Below are positions 51,300 through 63,100 of a stretch of DNA of 64,000 nt, in pieces (within the stretch, counting starts at the first letter, position 1; every line of letters begins with the position of its first letter). The position numbers and the translations under genes are program-made. The stretch covers positions 1 through 64,000 of the forward strand of contig JAEUVV010000011.1 in the NCBI GenBank assembly GCA_016786705.1, read 5' to 3'. The notes under the pieces were generated by a model. It did not search any database. It had not been told where the DNA came from and saw nothing but the letters and a program-made list of their open reading frames with translations. This DNA comes from Taibaiella sp. (GTDB taxonomy: Bacteria; Bacteroidota; Bacteroidia; Chitinophagales; Chitinophagaceae).

Positions 51300-53738
51300 T
51301 CAGGACTGCAACAAGCGCGCAATATCCTGCACCAGGTCATTGATGGCCTGCTCGTCATACTGGCCTTTTCTTAGCTGTAGCTCCTGGATGCGCGCCTGCC
51401 TCCCCTCGGTAGTATACCCTAACTGTGACAACCTGGAAGCCAGCTTATGGAATATCTCGGATAGCTGCTGGGCTTCTGCCGCCCGGTTATGGGATTGAAT
51501 CAGGTCAATGTCTGCCCGGGTTTCCTTTTTGAACAGGTCCATAATATGGTCACCTTCTACGACCGGGGGCCTTTCCGGCTTCAGTACGGGGTCCGGTAAA
51601 GCAATACCTATGGTAAGCAGCAATTCTTCTACTACGAAGGGTTTGCGGACCAAAGCATCAAAACCCGCCGCAAAGATATCCCCGACCTCCTCTGGTAACA
51701 CCTGCGCGGTGAGTGCGACAAACTGTACCTCCTGGGCGTTCCTCACTTTGACTTTCATCATTTTCACGAGCTCCATGCCCGAGTATTCAGGCATCCGGAT
51801 GTCCATCAATACATGGCTGAGCAGCTCAGGCACCGGCTCTTCCAGCAGGTCTTTCGCACTATAGAAGAGCTTATATTCAATATTATGTTTCTTCAGTACC
51901 TCGGCGCAGAGCTCCAGGATGAAACTGTCGTCATCTATTACCCAGACCAGTCCTGGCGGCGCTTTAGCCAGCGCGTTCTGACTATACGCTGCTGTAGCCT
52001 GGCCGGCATCATTTAAAGCATAAGGTATCAACACAGAGAAAGTAGCACCTGCATTGGGCGCGGAATCTACTTTTATATTTCCCCCCTGTAGTTCCACTAA
52101 CGCTTTTACAATAGTTAAGCCCAGGCCGCTTCCCTGGCTGAGCTGCTCGGTAGGCGCCTGCTCAAACTCATTAAAGATCCGGTCCTGGTCCGGTTGGGAA
52201 ATCCCGATCCCCGTATCTCTTACTTCAAAAGTAAAATGCGCCTTATCGCCCGCATTGGCTTCCGTAATTTTTAAGCCTATACTCCCTGTATTAGTAAACT
52301 TTACCGCATTATTCAGGAGGTTGAGCAATATCTGTTTTAAGCGGAAGGGATCACCATAGACCGTCCTGTTTTGCTCAGACAGTTCGATATTTTTTTCAAA
52401 CACCAGTTTTTTACGCTGCGCCTGTATCGCGATAATATCTACTACCTGCTCTACTACCGATAAAAGATTGAACGGCTTGCAGGTGATCACAAACTTATCT
52501 GAATTAATACGGTTAAAATCCAGGATCTCGTTTACAATATGCAAAAGGTGCAAAGAAGACTGGTGTACCACCCCTAAAAATTTCCGCTGGTTTTGAGTGT
52601 CTTCTTCTCTTTGTACCAGCTCAGTGTAGCCGATGATCGATTGCAGGGGCGTTCTTATCTCGTGGCTCATATTCGACAAAAACCGCTGCTTAATACGCCC
52701 GGCTTCATCAGCGTCTTCTTTAGCAAGGATCAATGCTTTACGATAACGATTGCTGCGGGCAATATCATTAAAGATAAGCCCGGCGAGCACAATGCTTAAT
52801 ATGACAAAAGAAATAAGCAATACCCTGTTGGTCTGCAAACCGGACTCAATAATGTCTGCGGCTTCTTTGTTATTATTGTAATTATCAATTTTAGCCGCGC
52901 TTTCTATTTCGTTTAAGGTAAGCAGAAACTGGTTGATCAATAAGGTACCGGCTGTATCCAGCTGCAGCCGCTTGGCATTCAACTGCCTGAGCTGGGCGCT
53001 GCGCTTGGACTCAATCTGGCTTATAGAAGCCCCGAAACGGGAAATAGCCTTGTTATCTTCTTTCAACAATTGGGTATCTACCGCAATTAGCTTTTCTTCC
53101 TGGGTGTGCTGGGTAACGGTTGGCTCAACCGTGGGCTGCTCTTTTTTTCGGCCCCAAAGTTTATCCCAGAAATTCCTTTTCTCGGGCGGTAACGTATCTT
53201 CCCGGGTAACCGTAGTAGTGGTGACCGATTTTACTTCTTTCAGCAACTTAGAAGATTCCGGCTGGCTGATCGCGCTTTCTTTATTGATAAAAGTGGTCAG
53301 GCGTCTTACCTGGTTACCCAGGGTATCATTCCCTTTAAAATCCCGGTTCAATTTTACATACTGCTCAAAAAGCATGATCTTTTTGGTCAGCAGCTCTTTC
53401 ATCAGGATAATACGTGCTGCCTGGTCGGGGCTGGCATTGACCAGGGTGCCAAGGCGGTCCAGGTCAGCGCCTATCTTTTCGGCATGGTCAAAAAAAGAGT
53501 CCAGCACCTGGCTGTTAACCTGGCCGCTTAAGGTGCGCTGCATAATGTCCAGCTTGGTCACATCTTTAAAGATCGTGTTCACCAGTGCCAGCGGCGGATA
53601 AGGATCTGATAGTTTGCGTACCGGTTCCGAAATTTTCTTAAAATTATATTCTGTCAGGCGCCAAAACAACAGCACGACAATGAGCGCAACGCCCAGGGTC
53701 AGGGTAATTTTCAGCAGCAGGGAATTTTTATATTTCAT
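51300..53738 (-). CDS. Hybrid sensor histidine kinase with receiver and Hpt domains
   Basis: 812 residues: membrane segment near residues 8-28, a long periplasmic helical region (30-305), a second membrane segment (~308-328), HisKA with His359 in FLSNMSHEIRTPL, HATPase (GSGLGLTIVKAL), receiver with Asp646 in LMDIRMPEYSG, and a C-terminal Hpt-like helix with His764 in IFHKLASRLSQLG. The whole relay is in one protein, and its likely final target is the sigma-54 regulator at 48975-50342. The gene for the PepSY-like protein lies between them. No promoter of the sigma-54 type seen for the kinase itself. Confidence 0.9.
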   Translation of the reverse strand: MKYKNSLLLKITLTLGVALIVVLLFWRLTEYNFKKISEPVRKLSDPYPPLALVNTIFKDVTKLDIMQRTLSGQVNSQVLDSFFDHAEKIGADLDRLGTLVNASPDQAARIILMKELLTKKIMLFEQYVKLNRDFKGNDTLGNQVRRLTTFINKESAISQPESSKLLKEVKSVTTTTVTREDTLPPEKRNFWDKLWGRKKEQPTVEPTVTQHTQEEKLIAVDTQLLKEDNKAISRFGASISQIESKRSAQLRQLNAKRLQLDTAGTLLINQFLLTLNEIESAAKIDNYNNNKEAADIIESGLQTNRVLLISFVILSIVLAGLIFNDIARSNRYRKALILAKEDADEAGRIKQRFLSNMSHEIRTPLQSIIGYTELVQREEDTQNQRKFLGVVHQSSLHLLHIVNEILDFNRINSDKFVITCKPFNLLSVVEQVVDIIAIQAQRKKLVFEKNIELSEQNRTVYGDPFRLKQILLNLLNNAVKFTNTGSIGLKITEANAGDKAHFTFEVRDTGIGISQPDQDRIFNEFEQAPTEQLSQGSGLGLTIVKALVELQGGNIKVDSAPNAGATFSVLIPYALNDAGQATAAYSQNALAKAPPGLVWVIDDDSFILELCAEVLKKHNIEYKLFYSAKDLLEEPVPELLSHVLMDIRMPEYSGMELVKMMKVKVRNAQEVQFVALTAQVLPEEVGDIFAAGFDALVRKPFVVEELLLTIGIALPDPVLKPERPPVVEGDHIMDLFKKETRADIDLIQSHNRAAEAQQLSEIFHKLASRLSQLGYTTEGRQARIQELQLRKGQYDEQAINDLVQDIARLLQS

Positions 53739-53804
53739 GAAATATAAAGGTAGGCATTTTAATTTTTTTGTGCCTCTGTCCCTAAAATGCCGGTTGAATT
53801 CACC

Positions 53805-54320
53805 CTATATGTTGGTAACCAGGGCGGCATACATTGTCCCGCCGTACATGGAAGGCCTTGTATTTATTTTTTCAACACGACGATAGCCCAACGCGGTAAA
53901 CATAGTGCGCAGATTTTCGAAGCTAAGCGGAAAAGGTACCCATTGGTTGGCACTTTCGGTATCATATTCTACGATCAGCCATTGCTTTTGGGCAGCGAAT
54001 GCCGGCTCCAACTTCCGGATGAAAGGATTTTTATCCCGGACATAATGCAGGGAATTAGCCATCAGGATACCGTTTAGGTTATGCACAGGAAGCTTGTCCT
54101 GTACCATATCGGCCTGCTGGAAACTTACCGCCACCCTGTTCTCCATAAGCGGCGCGATGGCCTGCATGGCTTTATCGATCGCTATGATTTGGCTTTGTGG
54201 CGGCAATATTGCTGCCAGCGCCCGGGTAAAGGTACCGGAACCACAACCCAGGTCGGCCCAGCACTGCTGCGCGGGAAACGCAAACCGATCTTTTAAAGCC
54301 GTAAAAAATGTAGTGTACAT
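53805..54320 (-). CDS. Class I SAM-dependent methyltransferase
   Basis: 171 residues. Motif I is WADLGCGSGTFTRALAA, followed by QSQIIAIDKAMQAI and the post-motif NGILMANSLHYVRDKNPF. Only the core Rossmann domain is present, so the substrate cannot be told. Six nt downstream of the NTF2-like lipoprotein gene, same strand; likely one transcript. Confidence 0.85.
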   Translation of the reverse strand: MYTTFFTALKDRFAFPAQQCWADLGCGSGTFTRALAAILPPQSQIIAIDKAMQAIAPLMENRVAVSFQQADMVQDKLPVHNLNGILMANSLHYVRDKNPFIRKLEPAFAAQKQWLIVEYDTESANQWVPFPLSFENLRTMFTALGYRRVEKINTRPSMYGGTMYAALVTNI

Positions 54321-54326
54321 CCCTGG

Positions 54327-54767
54327 TTAATAGTTGGCCTGGCCTATATCCAGCCGGTCAAATTTACCGCTTTCATTTTTATGAAATTTGAAAAAGACTT
54401 TAAAGGTCCCCCACTGCCCGGCTTTAAAGCTTCCATAGATATCCATTCCTTCATTTTCGACTTTATCGATAGTCAGGAAATGTTCTGTCCCCAGCGCTTT
54501 ACTGAAAAAGCCTTTAAAATCTATCGTATTACCATCATCGGTCATTACGGGGTTTTCGGTAAAGTAAGTATACCAGGCCTTATCCCCGTTTTGCAGGGCA
54601 GATATGGCTTGTCTTACGGTTTCATCGCTTATTTTTGAAAGGTCCATAGTGTTTTGTTTTTGAGTGGATGCCAAATTCCCAGGTTGCTGTTTAGCGGCAT
54701 TTTGCCTTGCATTACAGGCGCTGAAGCATAAATTGCCTACAAGTAAGGGAATAAAGTAAAATTTCAT
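54327..54767 (-). CDS. NTF2/SnoaL-like lipoprotein
   Basis: 146 residues. The signal MKFYFIPLLVGNLCFSAC has a lipobox Cys at residue 18. The mature part has the NTF2-like pattern ISDETVRQAISALQNGD, KAWYTYFTENPVMTDDGNTI, FKGFFSKALG and a final beta strand pair. NTF2-like folds hold small ligands or are small enzymes. Co-transcribed with the methyltransferase gene. Confidence 0.8.
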   Translation of the reverse strand: MKFYFIPLLVGNLCFSACNARQNAAKQQPGNLASTQKQNTMDLSKISDETVRQAISALQNGDKAWYTYFTENPVMTDDGNTIDFKGFFSKALGTEHFLTIDKVENEGMDIYGSFKAGQWGTFKVFFKFHKNESGKFDRLDIGQANY

Positions 54768-54900
54768 AGGTAGTAAATTTTAAAAGGTACGTTACTATAA
54801 AATAAACTTATTCTGTTCAATTCGACATTAATTATAGTACATCTTGTGTACCGGTAATGAACAAATGCTATTACACTGCCAGGTTTTAGCCTGTTTGTAC

Positions 54901-56757
54901 CTACCTCAACGGTACCTCAATCCGGATATCATAACCTTTCGGAAGGTGCTTTTCAATTTTCAGGTCTCCGTTAACCAGCTCCACCCTTTCCTTCATATTA
55001 TTTAAACCTATGCCATTTGCCGGCAGTGTCGCTTCCCAGCCGTTTCCGTTATCCCGGTACACAATCGTGAGCTTTTTAGCGGTTTCGACAAAGGAAATAT
55101 CTATCCGGTCAAACTCGGCGTGTTTAATGGAATTAGTAATACACTCCTGCAATACGGCTTTGAGCTGTGAGAACTGGTAATGGCTGATAAAACGGTTGGC
55201 CTGTAATTGCTGCCGGATTTCGAAGTTGAATAAATCAAGCCCTTTCAGCTTCTTCAAAGTGCTTTCTGTTGCCTTAATCAGGCTGCCTATAGATTGCAGC
55301 TCACTCGATTTAAGATCATGGGAGAGACTCCTGATTACGGCCATGGTATTTTCTATATGACTTTCCAGCTCGGCGCGCATATGCTCATCATCACCGATCA
55401 CTTTACAGGATTTCGCTAATGATTTGGCATAAAGCAGGGCCGGGCCGGTTTCATCATGAATGTTGCGTGCCATATTCAGCTTAAACTCCAGGAATTTCCG
55501 TTTTTGTCTTTGCCGGGTATATAACAGGATACTGGTACCCAGGATAACCAATAAGATGGCTGAGAAGGATACACCCCATATCCACTGCTCTTTGCGCTTA
55601 TTCTCTGCCGCCGCTTCATCCAGCATTAGCTGCTGCTCCTCGGATTTGGCCTGGGCATACACCATCTCGTTAAGATCTTTTACGAGCTGGGCATGTGTAG
55701 AATCCAGGTATTGGACCGCATTATCAAGCGTATCGGCACTTTCCTTATACCTTCCGAGATTAAGCAGGTATTTAGCCCTGAACTGCCCTATCGCGAATTT
55801 GTTATAAGCAGAGCCATCATCGGCTCTTATGCGCTGCAGCTCTGCCAGGTATATAGCCGCACTGTCATTCTGCTTATATTTAAGGAAGTAAGCCACTTTC
55901 CGGTCCACCATATTGAAATAAACATAGTCTTTCAGGTAATCCGGTACTTTTTTATCCAGTAGCATAGCCTCATACATCCTGAAAACGGATTCCTGTAGTT
56001 GGTTATCCGCTAATTCTTTTGCCTGGTAATTGAGCGCAGTCACCTTGTTGAGCCTGATATAAGCGATTACTTCCTGATCTCCGGGATAGACGCGTTGTGC
56101 TATTTCTGCAGCTTTGTCCAGGTATTGATCTGCATCACGCCCCAGCAGGGTGTCTTTAAGGGTATATGCCGCCTTAACTGCATGGCTGAGCAAGGTAGAC
56201 AGCTGTGCCAGGTCTTGTGCTTTTACACTATCCCGCACTGCATTTTTCAACAGGTCTGCTATCTGCGGTTTTGCCTCCAGGAATAATTGCTTGCTTTTTT
56301 GAAAAGAGGCCTGGTCATTGTAATAGCTTAATTCTATGGTCAAAGCGGTCAAGGAAAATTTACGCGTCAACTCTTTCTCTGTCTGCGCGATCTTTTCAGC
56401 ATAGTACAACATCTCACCACTACGGCCTGCCATCTGGGCCTGGTTACTGAAAATAGCATAATAATTCCGCTTGTGGTCCGCGAATTCAGGTTTGCTCCAG
56501 ATCACTTTTTTATAAAGTGCTAAAAGCTGTAATAATTCTTTTTGTTTAAAATTAATACCCTGCGCATTTAAGTTACGCATACCTGCATGTAATGAGTCCA
56601 GGTATTTAAGTTCCGTCAGTTTCCCGGACGCTAATGCTTTATCAATATTTTTTATGGCTACCAGGGCAGAATCTTTCCGGTCAATAGCGTAGCTGCTACC
56701 GGAAACAATCATGGATAAGAACAAAAACAGGGTATAAATGCGGTTCATACTATTCAT
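54901..56757 (-). CDS. Sensor histidine kinase with helical repeat sensor (NarL/DesK type)
   Basis: 618 residues: signal peptide (MNSMNRIYTLFLFLSMIVSG; ATG 56748 is an alternative), a TPR-like helical region (25-385), one membrane segment (~392-412), a HisKA_3-like helix with His434 in RNIHDETGPALLYAK, and HATPase (DNGNGWEAT, GIGLNNMKERVELVNG). Kinases of this class pair with NarL-type regulators; none is in the window, so it is an orphan here. Confidence 0.85.
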   Translation of the reverse strand: MNSMNRIYTLFLFLSMIVSGSSYAIDRKDSALVAIKNIDKALASGKLTELKYLDSLHAGMRNLNAQGINFKQKELLQLLALYKKVIWSKPEFADHKRNYYAIFSNQAQMAGRSGEMLYYAEKIAQTEKELTRKFSLTALTIELSYYNDQASFQKSKQLFLEAKPQIADLLKNAVRDSVKAQDLAQLSTLLSHAVKAAYTLKDTLLGRDADQYLDKAAEIAQRVYPGDQEVIAYIRLNKVTALNYQAKELADNQLQESVFRMYEAMLLDKKVPDYLKDYVYFNMVDRKVAYFLKYKQNDSAAIYLAELQRIRADDGSAYNKFAIGQFRAKYLLNLGRYKESADTLDNAVQYLDSTHAQLVKDLNEMVYAQAKSEEQQLMLDEAAAENKRKEQWIWGVSFSAILLVILGTSILLYTRQRQKRKFLEFKLNMARNIHDETGPALLYAKSLAKSCKVIGDDEHMRAELESHIENTMAVIRSLSHDLKSSELQSIGSLIKATESTLKKLKGLDLFNFEIRQQLQANRFISHYQFSQLKAVLQECITNSIKHAEFDRIDISFVETAKKLTIVYRDNGNGWEATLPANGIGLNNMKERVELVNGDLKIEKHLPKGYDIRIEVPLR

Positions 56758-57064
56758 TTTAGAGGTTATACTTTATACCTTGCAATCTCAGTAACACGAA
56801 TATGCTGCTATATAACTTGTTCAGGTAAAAGCTACCTTTATCGAAAGTATAAATTTGTCCTGATATGAATAAAAAAAATTTGCCGGCGTTGCAGGTTATC
56901 ACAGTACGGTAGCGGCCAGCTACCAGCTAATTGCAACAAAAAGGGCGTATAAACCCGGGGGAAGCAAAATTGTCATCCTTATAAAATAGTGATGCTATTG
57001 CCGGAATTTCCTTACGGCGATTGACACTCCACCGATGTTAGCGCCTATCATGGCTTTCATAAAA
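56758..57064. other. Intergenic region, no gene seen
   Basis: About 310 nt between the orphan kinase start and the terminator of the T9SS adhesin. No reading frame of note and no consensus promoter; it should hold the kinase promoter. Confidence 0.4.
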
Positions 57065-57089
57065 AAAACCGGGCATAAAGCCCGGTTTT
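57065..57089 (-). terminator. Terminator of the T9SS adhesin gene
   Basis: AAAACCGGGC and GCCCGGTTTT form a 10-bp stem; on the minus strand it continues in T. It lies 22 nt past the stop at 57111. Confidence 0.9.
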
Positions 57090-57110
57090 CTATAACGCAA
57101 CAAAACAAAA

Positions 57111-60100
57111 TTAATCTTTCATTACTTTAAAGGTCTTAATGATACCTTGCCCGTTCACCAAGTGGATAAAGTACATACCGGAAGCAAGATCACTCATATT
57201 GATCTCCTGCTTTTGTGCTCCGGCAGGAACTTTAACCGTTCTCAGTACCTGGCCGGTGCTGTTCACCACCCTGATGTTGCAGGAGCTCATTAAGCCGTCT
57301 ACAGTCAGGCGGTTGCTTACCGGGTTCGGGTAGACCCTGATATCTTTTGTACCATCGAATACTACCGTGCTCACCTGGCTGTAGTTATCTTTACCATCTA
57401 AGCCGATCTGCTTCAGACGGTAGAAGTTTTTACCTTCAAGTGGCGCTTTGTCAGTAAACGTATAATCCAAGCGGGTCGTGCTGTTACCGTTAGCTGCACG
57501 GCTGGCCACGAAGCCGATACGGCTCCAGTGCTCGCCATCAGCGCTGCGCTCGATCTCGAATCCTTTATTCATCGACTCTTTAGCAGTACCCCAGCTCAGT
57601 AAAGCCTCGCTACCTTTAGCTTCAGCGGCAAAGTATAAAAGCGTCACCGGCAGTACTACGTTAGTAATTTCGGTTGAAGAAATATATACAAAGCTGCTGA
57701 ATGAATTGATGTTATGGAATTCAACATAATGTACACCATTCTCAATACCTGATGCGGCCGGTGTTAAGGCTACGGCTTTACCAGGGTTGAAGATCCCGTC
57801 ACTATAAACATCAGTTAGTACGCTGTCCGCATCGCCTTCATACTTGAACCAGCCGTTAGTCTGGCTACCTGGTACAATAGTAGCATTCATCTCGTCTACA
57901 CTATAGTAAACTCTTACTTTACCGGTAGAGATCGCACCTACATTGTTATTGGTCACAGTAGAAACACGCGGCATTACTTTAGTGATTCTTGTACCGTCGT
58001 TGTACTCGATACCTTCCGGTGTAATGTTCACAACGAAATTGTTCATCTCAACCGTTGAGAAGCCGGACATACCCAGCAATTTCTGGGTCACATCACCGGT
58101 TTGATGGAAATGTGCCCATTCTCCAACGCCACAGTTATTGCTATATTGATTGGTATTTTCAATTACGCTCGGCAGGTAAACGTTACCATTAACTAAAGGC
58201 GTCATTTTTGCGAAAGTGAAATAGCTCATACCATTTGCAAACGTATGCAAAGCTTCATAACTGGTTCCATTTACTGTAAGCGGTACGACTGAAAGATTAG
58301 TCGTGAAAGCTGTATCATCTGCAAATATGATCGCATAGTCGGCACAGGCATCGCCTACCGGTAAGGTGGTAGTACCTACTGATGCTACAGGGAAGCGGAT
58401 CATCATTTGATTGCTCACCCCTGTATTCTGAACCTTCCAGGTACGTTTCATACGACGCGCGTTATTGGTACCGCCTTCATAGTTAAACGAGGTAAAAGTA
58501 GTAGCGGTATTAGTCATGGCTACGGTACTGCCATTATCTCCCCATAACAGGAACTGGCCATCGCTTAAAGTATTCGGGTTAGCGATATTAGTTGCCGAGA
58601 TCTCTCCAAGTCCCATTGTTACCTGGTTATTGGTATTGGTATGCTGGCTACGGCTTTGTTTCTGATGTAAAGCTGATAAATAATCGTTACCGATACCGGC
58701 CACGTTATTATAGAAGCCTGCATTAGCGGCAGCATCCCAAACGACAACGTTTTGAGCCGTCGTATAGTTATTGGTATTATTCAGGGTAATACCATATTTA
58801 ATGGCCAGGTAAGCATCCACTTTATTGCGCTCTGCCGCGGTAATCGTTCCATTACCATATATAATCACTTCACCGATGTTACCGGTAAATCCAACATCAT
58901 CCCCGCTACTTCCGGCACCGTTATTCGCACCAAAGATATGGCCTCCGGTAATAGTACCTCTGGCAGTATGTGTGCTGACAGCACCTACGGCAGTACCGTT
59001 TACTCCCTTACTCATATTAAGATTGGTAAACTTATGGTACATGATACTTGGCGCCGTAGTAAGGAAATTTACATTTCCAGGATTAGCAATTATTAACCCG
59101 CCACCAGTATTATCTCTGCGTGCAATATCGCCATTTGCATAAAGTCCCGGCTGATCCCAGTTATTGCCATTCAGAGCTGTATTATTCATCCCTATATTAA
59201 AATAACGGGTTCCTGCCATCCCTTCTTTGGTCATCGTGAACAGATCAAAGTTCAGCGAAGAAACTGTTGGCAGTTCGATATTACCAATTTTCTGGCTGGT
59301 AGCCGTAAAGTTAACACCCGGATTAAAGTTGAAGTAAGCAGAATCACCCGGCTTGAATTTTGGTAAGTCTGCATCTTCAATCTGCGCGGAAACAGTCCCT
59401 GAATTGAAGTCTGACCAGCTGGTCACGTCTGTACCATCACCACTCGCTTCAAGATCAAAATCTGCCCGGTACCAGTGGCTCAGGTTATTAGTTACCCCAC
59501 CAGGTCCTTGTACAAAGGCGGCAAAAGTGAAATAGCTACCGTTGGCTAAGGTAACGTCCGCATAAACATACTCTTTACCGGCAACGGTTATGGTCCCGTT
59601 CATATCGGTGGTCGCATCACCAGTAGTGATCGAAGTATCTGTACTTTGCACCAGCTTAAGGTTACTATAGCCTTTTGGCCAGGCCACGCGTACGGTACCT
59701 ACTGTAGCAGTATTCTGTACTTTCCAGATCGCAGCGAAACGGTTATAAGGCAAGCCGCTAATGGTACCAAAAGCTATGGAAGGCGCTTTCGCCAGGCCAT
59801 TATCCCCCCATACCAGGAACTGCTGATCCGCCAGCATATTAGGATTTGTAGCATTTTCACTACTCAAGCCTAAAGTGCTGATCACTACATCTTTCGGCAT
59901 ATTAATGCTGGAAGACTGTTTCTGGTTCAGAGAACCATTATCATCCCTGGCGATACCGGCAATATTATTGTTATAACCAGTATTTATAGTAGTGTCCCAG
60001 AAAGTTGTGGTACCGTTGGAAGCGATATAGTTATGTTTTAATGTAATACCATATTTGATCGCGATGTAAGTACGCACTCTTTGCTTTTCCGGTTCAGTCA

Positions 60101-63100
60101 GGTCGCGCTCGTAAGCAATTGCTTCACCGATATAACCATTTCTTACTTCAGGCTGTGCACCTAAAATGCTGCCATCTGCGAAGTCGGCATATGTGGCCGC
60201 GAAAGTCTGCGCTGTAGTAGCCACCTGGCCATTTTGTCCGTATTTGATGCCGGCTGTTCCTACTGTAAACGATACATCATCTAAATACAATCGGTTCACC
60301 GCTACAGGAAGTGCCGGAGCAGTTATATAAGGATAGATAACCAAACTATTGCCCAGCTTAGTAAAGGTAGGTTCATTGGCATTTGTCAGCGAAGCAGTAG
60401 TCGTAGTACCTCCGAATCCCCAGATATCGGTATAGCCTGAAGCACCTTTACTCAGTGTTGCGGTAAATAAAGTAGCATTGCTACCGTTTGCTGTAAACGG
60501 TTTACCAGCCGGCACTACCATGAAGCGGGCATCAGCACCGGTAGTACCAAAGTCAACAATTGGATTAAAGTTATATTGTTTTGCCGCTATGAAAGGCTGG
60601 CGACTGGCATTGGTCTGCGTAAAATTGTTCGCATTACCAGACAGGTCCGCCCATTCTTCCGGAGCGAAGCCGGCATCAGACCTTAACCATACTCTTAAGT
60701 TAAGCGCGACACCACCCGGTCCGTTTAACTGGGTAGCAAAGGTAAAGAAGCTGCCATTAGCTAAAGTAACATCAGCATAATTGTAAGTTATACCATTTAC
60801 GGTCGTGGTATTGCCCGTCATTACAGTGGAAGCTGTAACGCTGGCAAATGAAGGATCTGTACCCTGGATAAGGGTCAGGTTGGTCAGCCCTGCGGGCCAG
60901 GTCACCCTTACCGTACCGGTTGATCCTGTATTTTGCACTTTCCATACCGCGGCAAAGCGGAAGTTTACACCACTTACGCCGGTCAGCGCTACTGCCGGCA
61001 CTTTGCCTAAACCATTATCACCCCACATCAGGTATTGTCCATTGCTTAATGAAGTACCGTTAGCGGCATTCGTATTGGCCAGACCGGTAGTGGCAATCAA
61101 AAGTTGTTGTCCTGCATTTACACTTTTAGATTGCTTTTGATTAAGCGTAGACTCCTGGTCGTTGGCAATACCGGCAATATTTTTGCTGAAGCCGGAGTTA
61201 GCTGTGCTATCCCATACAACTGCTCCTGCGCTATTCAGATAGCTTGAAGTAGTTGTCCCAGACGCATTGGTAAGGGTAAGCCCATATTTTATGGCCATGT
61301 AAGAGTTGATCTGCAGTTTTTCTGTAGCAGTCAGATTCCGGTCATAAGTAATCACTTCAGATGTTCTACCTCCGGAAGGGTTATTAGCTCCACCATCACC
61401 AAAAATAAATAACTGATTACCTATTGGATAACTGGTCGGATTAATACTATATAAAGGGGTAGTCGCTGTAGCACCATTCATACCTACAGTAGTCTGGTGT
61501 TGCGTTCCGGACACCCATTGTGGGATGTAGAAGTTAAATATATTTGGAATGTTATTATAACGTCTTACACCAGCCGGTAAAGTAGGTGCATTTTCATAGG
61601 CACCGTCCCACCACATCCACGGTCTGTTGTTGGAATAGATTGCCATCCAGGGGGATTCCCTGTTAAAATCTGTTTGCTGGGAGGTAGAATAGGCGATGAT
61701 ATTATTCTGACCAGCAGCGTTATCATGACTCTGGAGAATAAAAGAAGAGAGTGCTCTTTGTGCTGGTGCTGGAAATACATTAGCGAGCAACATACTACCG
61801 TCATTACTATTCGCTACATCATCAATGATAGCCGGGTTGAAGTTGTGCACGTTAGCCCCATATTTTGGAAGCGCCCAGTTAAGCGTAGCGCTGCGCTTTA
61901 ACTGTCCCGCAACGCCACCGGAAACCCCGTAATTCACCCATCCGCTTACGCTGGAACCGCTCAATGTAGTACCCGCATCGGCCTTTAACCATACCGCCGG
62001 ACCGCTTACTCCGCCCGGAGCAGCCAGTTTAGCCGCAAAGGTAAAGTACTGCCCGTCGGCCAGGGTTACATCAGCATAGTTATATACCACGCTATTAACG
62101 GTTACCTCGCCGGTCATGGTGGTCACCACATCGCCGACAGCAAATATACTGTCCGAACTTTGGATCAGGCTTAGGTTGTTCAGATTTTTAGGCCAGGCCA
62201 CTCTAACCGTACCTACGGTCCCGGTATTCTGTACTTTCCAGATGGCGGCAAAGCGATGGCTAAGCCCGGTCATCCCGGCAACAGCAACAGAAGGCGTTTT
62301 AGGCAGGCCATTATCTCCCCAGATGAGGTATTGGTTGTTCGTCAAAGTACCGCTGTTGTCAGCATTGGTATTGGCAAGACCGCCCACGCCTATCAGCACC
62401 TGCTGCCCGGCATTGGTGCTCCAGGATTGCTTTTGCAATAAAGCGCCCTGGTCATCCCGCGCGATACCGGCAATGTTGTTTTTATTCCCAGCATTCGTCG
62501 CGGTGGCCCATACGGTAGCACCGGAAGCATTTACATAATTTTTGGTGCCGTTAGCATAGCTGGTACCATACTTAATAGCCAGGTAGCTTTCTACCTGTGC
62601 CATCTGCGCCGGGGTCAGGCGGTCTTCAAACACCAGTATTTCATTCAGCTGGCCGCTGAATGAACCATAGTTGTTATCCGCACCGATACGGAGATCCCTC
62701 GCTGTGGTGCTCAGGTTGGCATTGTTCAACTGGGTACCCGTATATTCTATATGCTGGCCATTGAGTGAAACTGTGGCGGCCGCATAAGAGGTAGTACTAC
62801 CGGCAGCGTTTTGCCAGGCAGAGCCGGCCGTAAAGAAGGACTGTGCCGTAAAAGGTACAGTACTCTGCCCCTGGTAGCCAGGTCCCCCGGTAAAGAACAA
62901 TAAATTATAGTTACTGGAATAGACATGCATACCCGGGTAATCCATGCTGGCATTAAATCCCATGAAACCGCTTCGCTTCTGGGTATTCATAAAACCGGCA
63001 GCATAAATTGTTCCGTTAGTACGGTCAATGACATTAACACCCGTACCGGCAGTAAACTGCATCCAGTCATTACTCCCGTCAAAGGTCAGGGTAGGATTGA

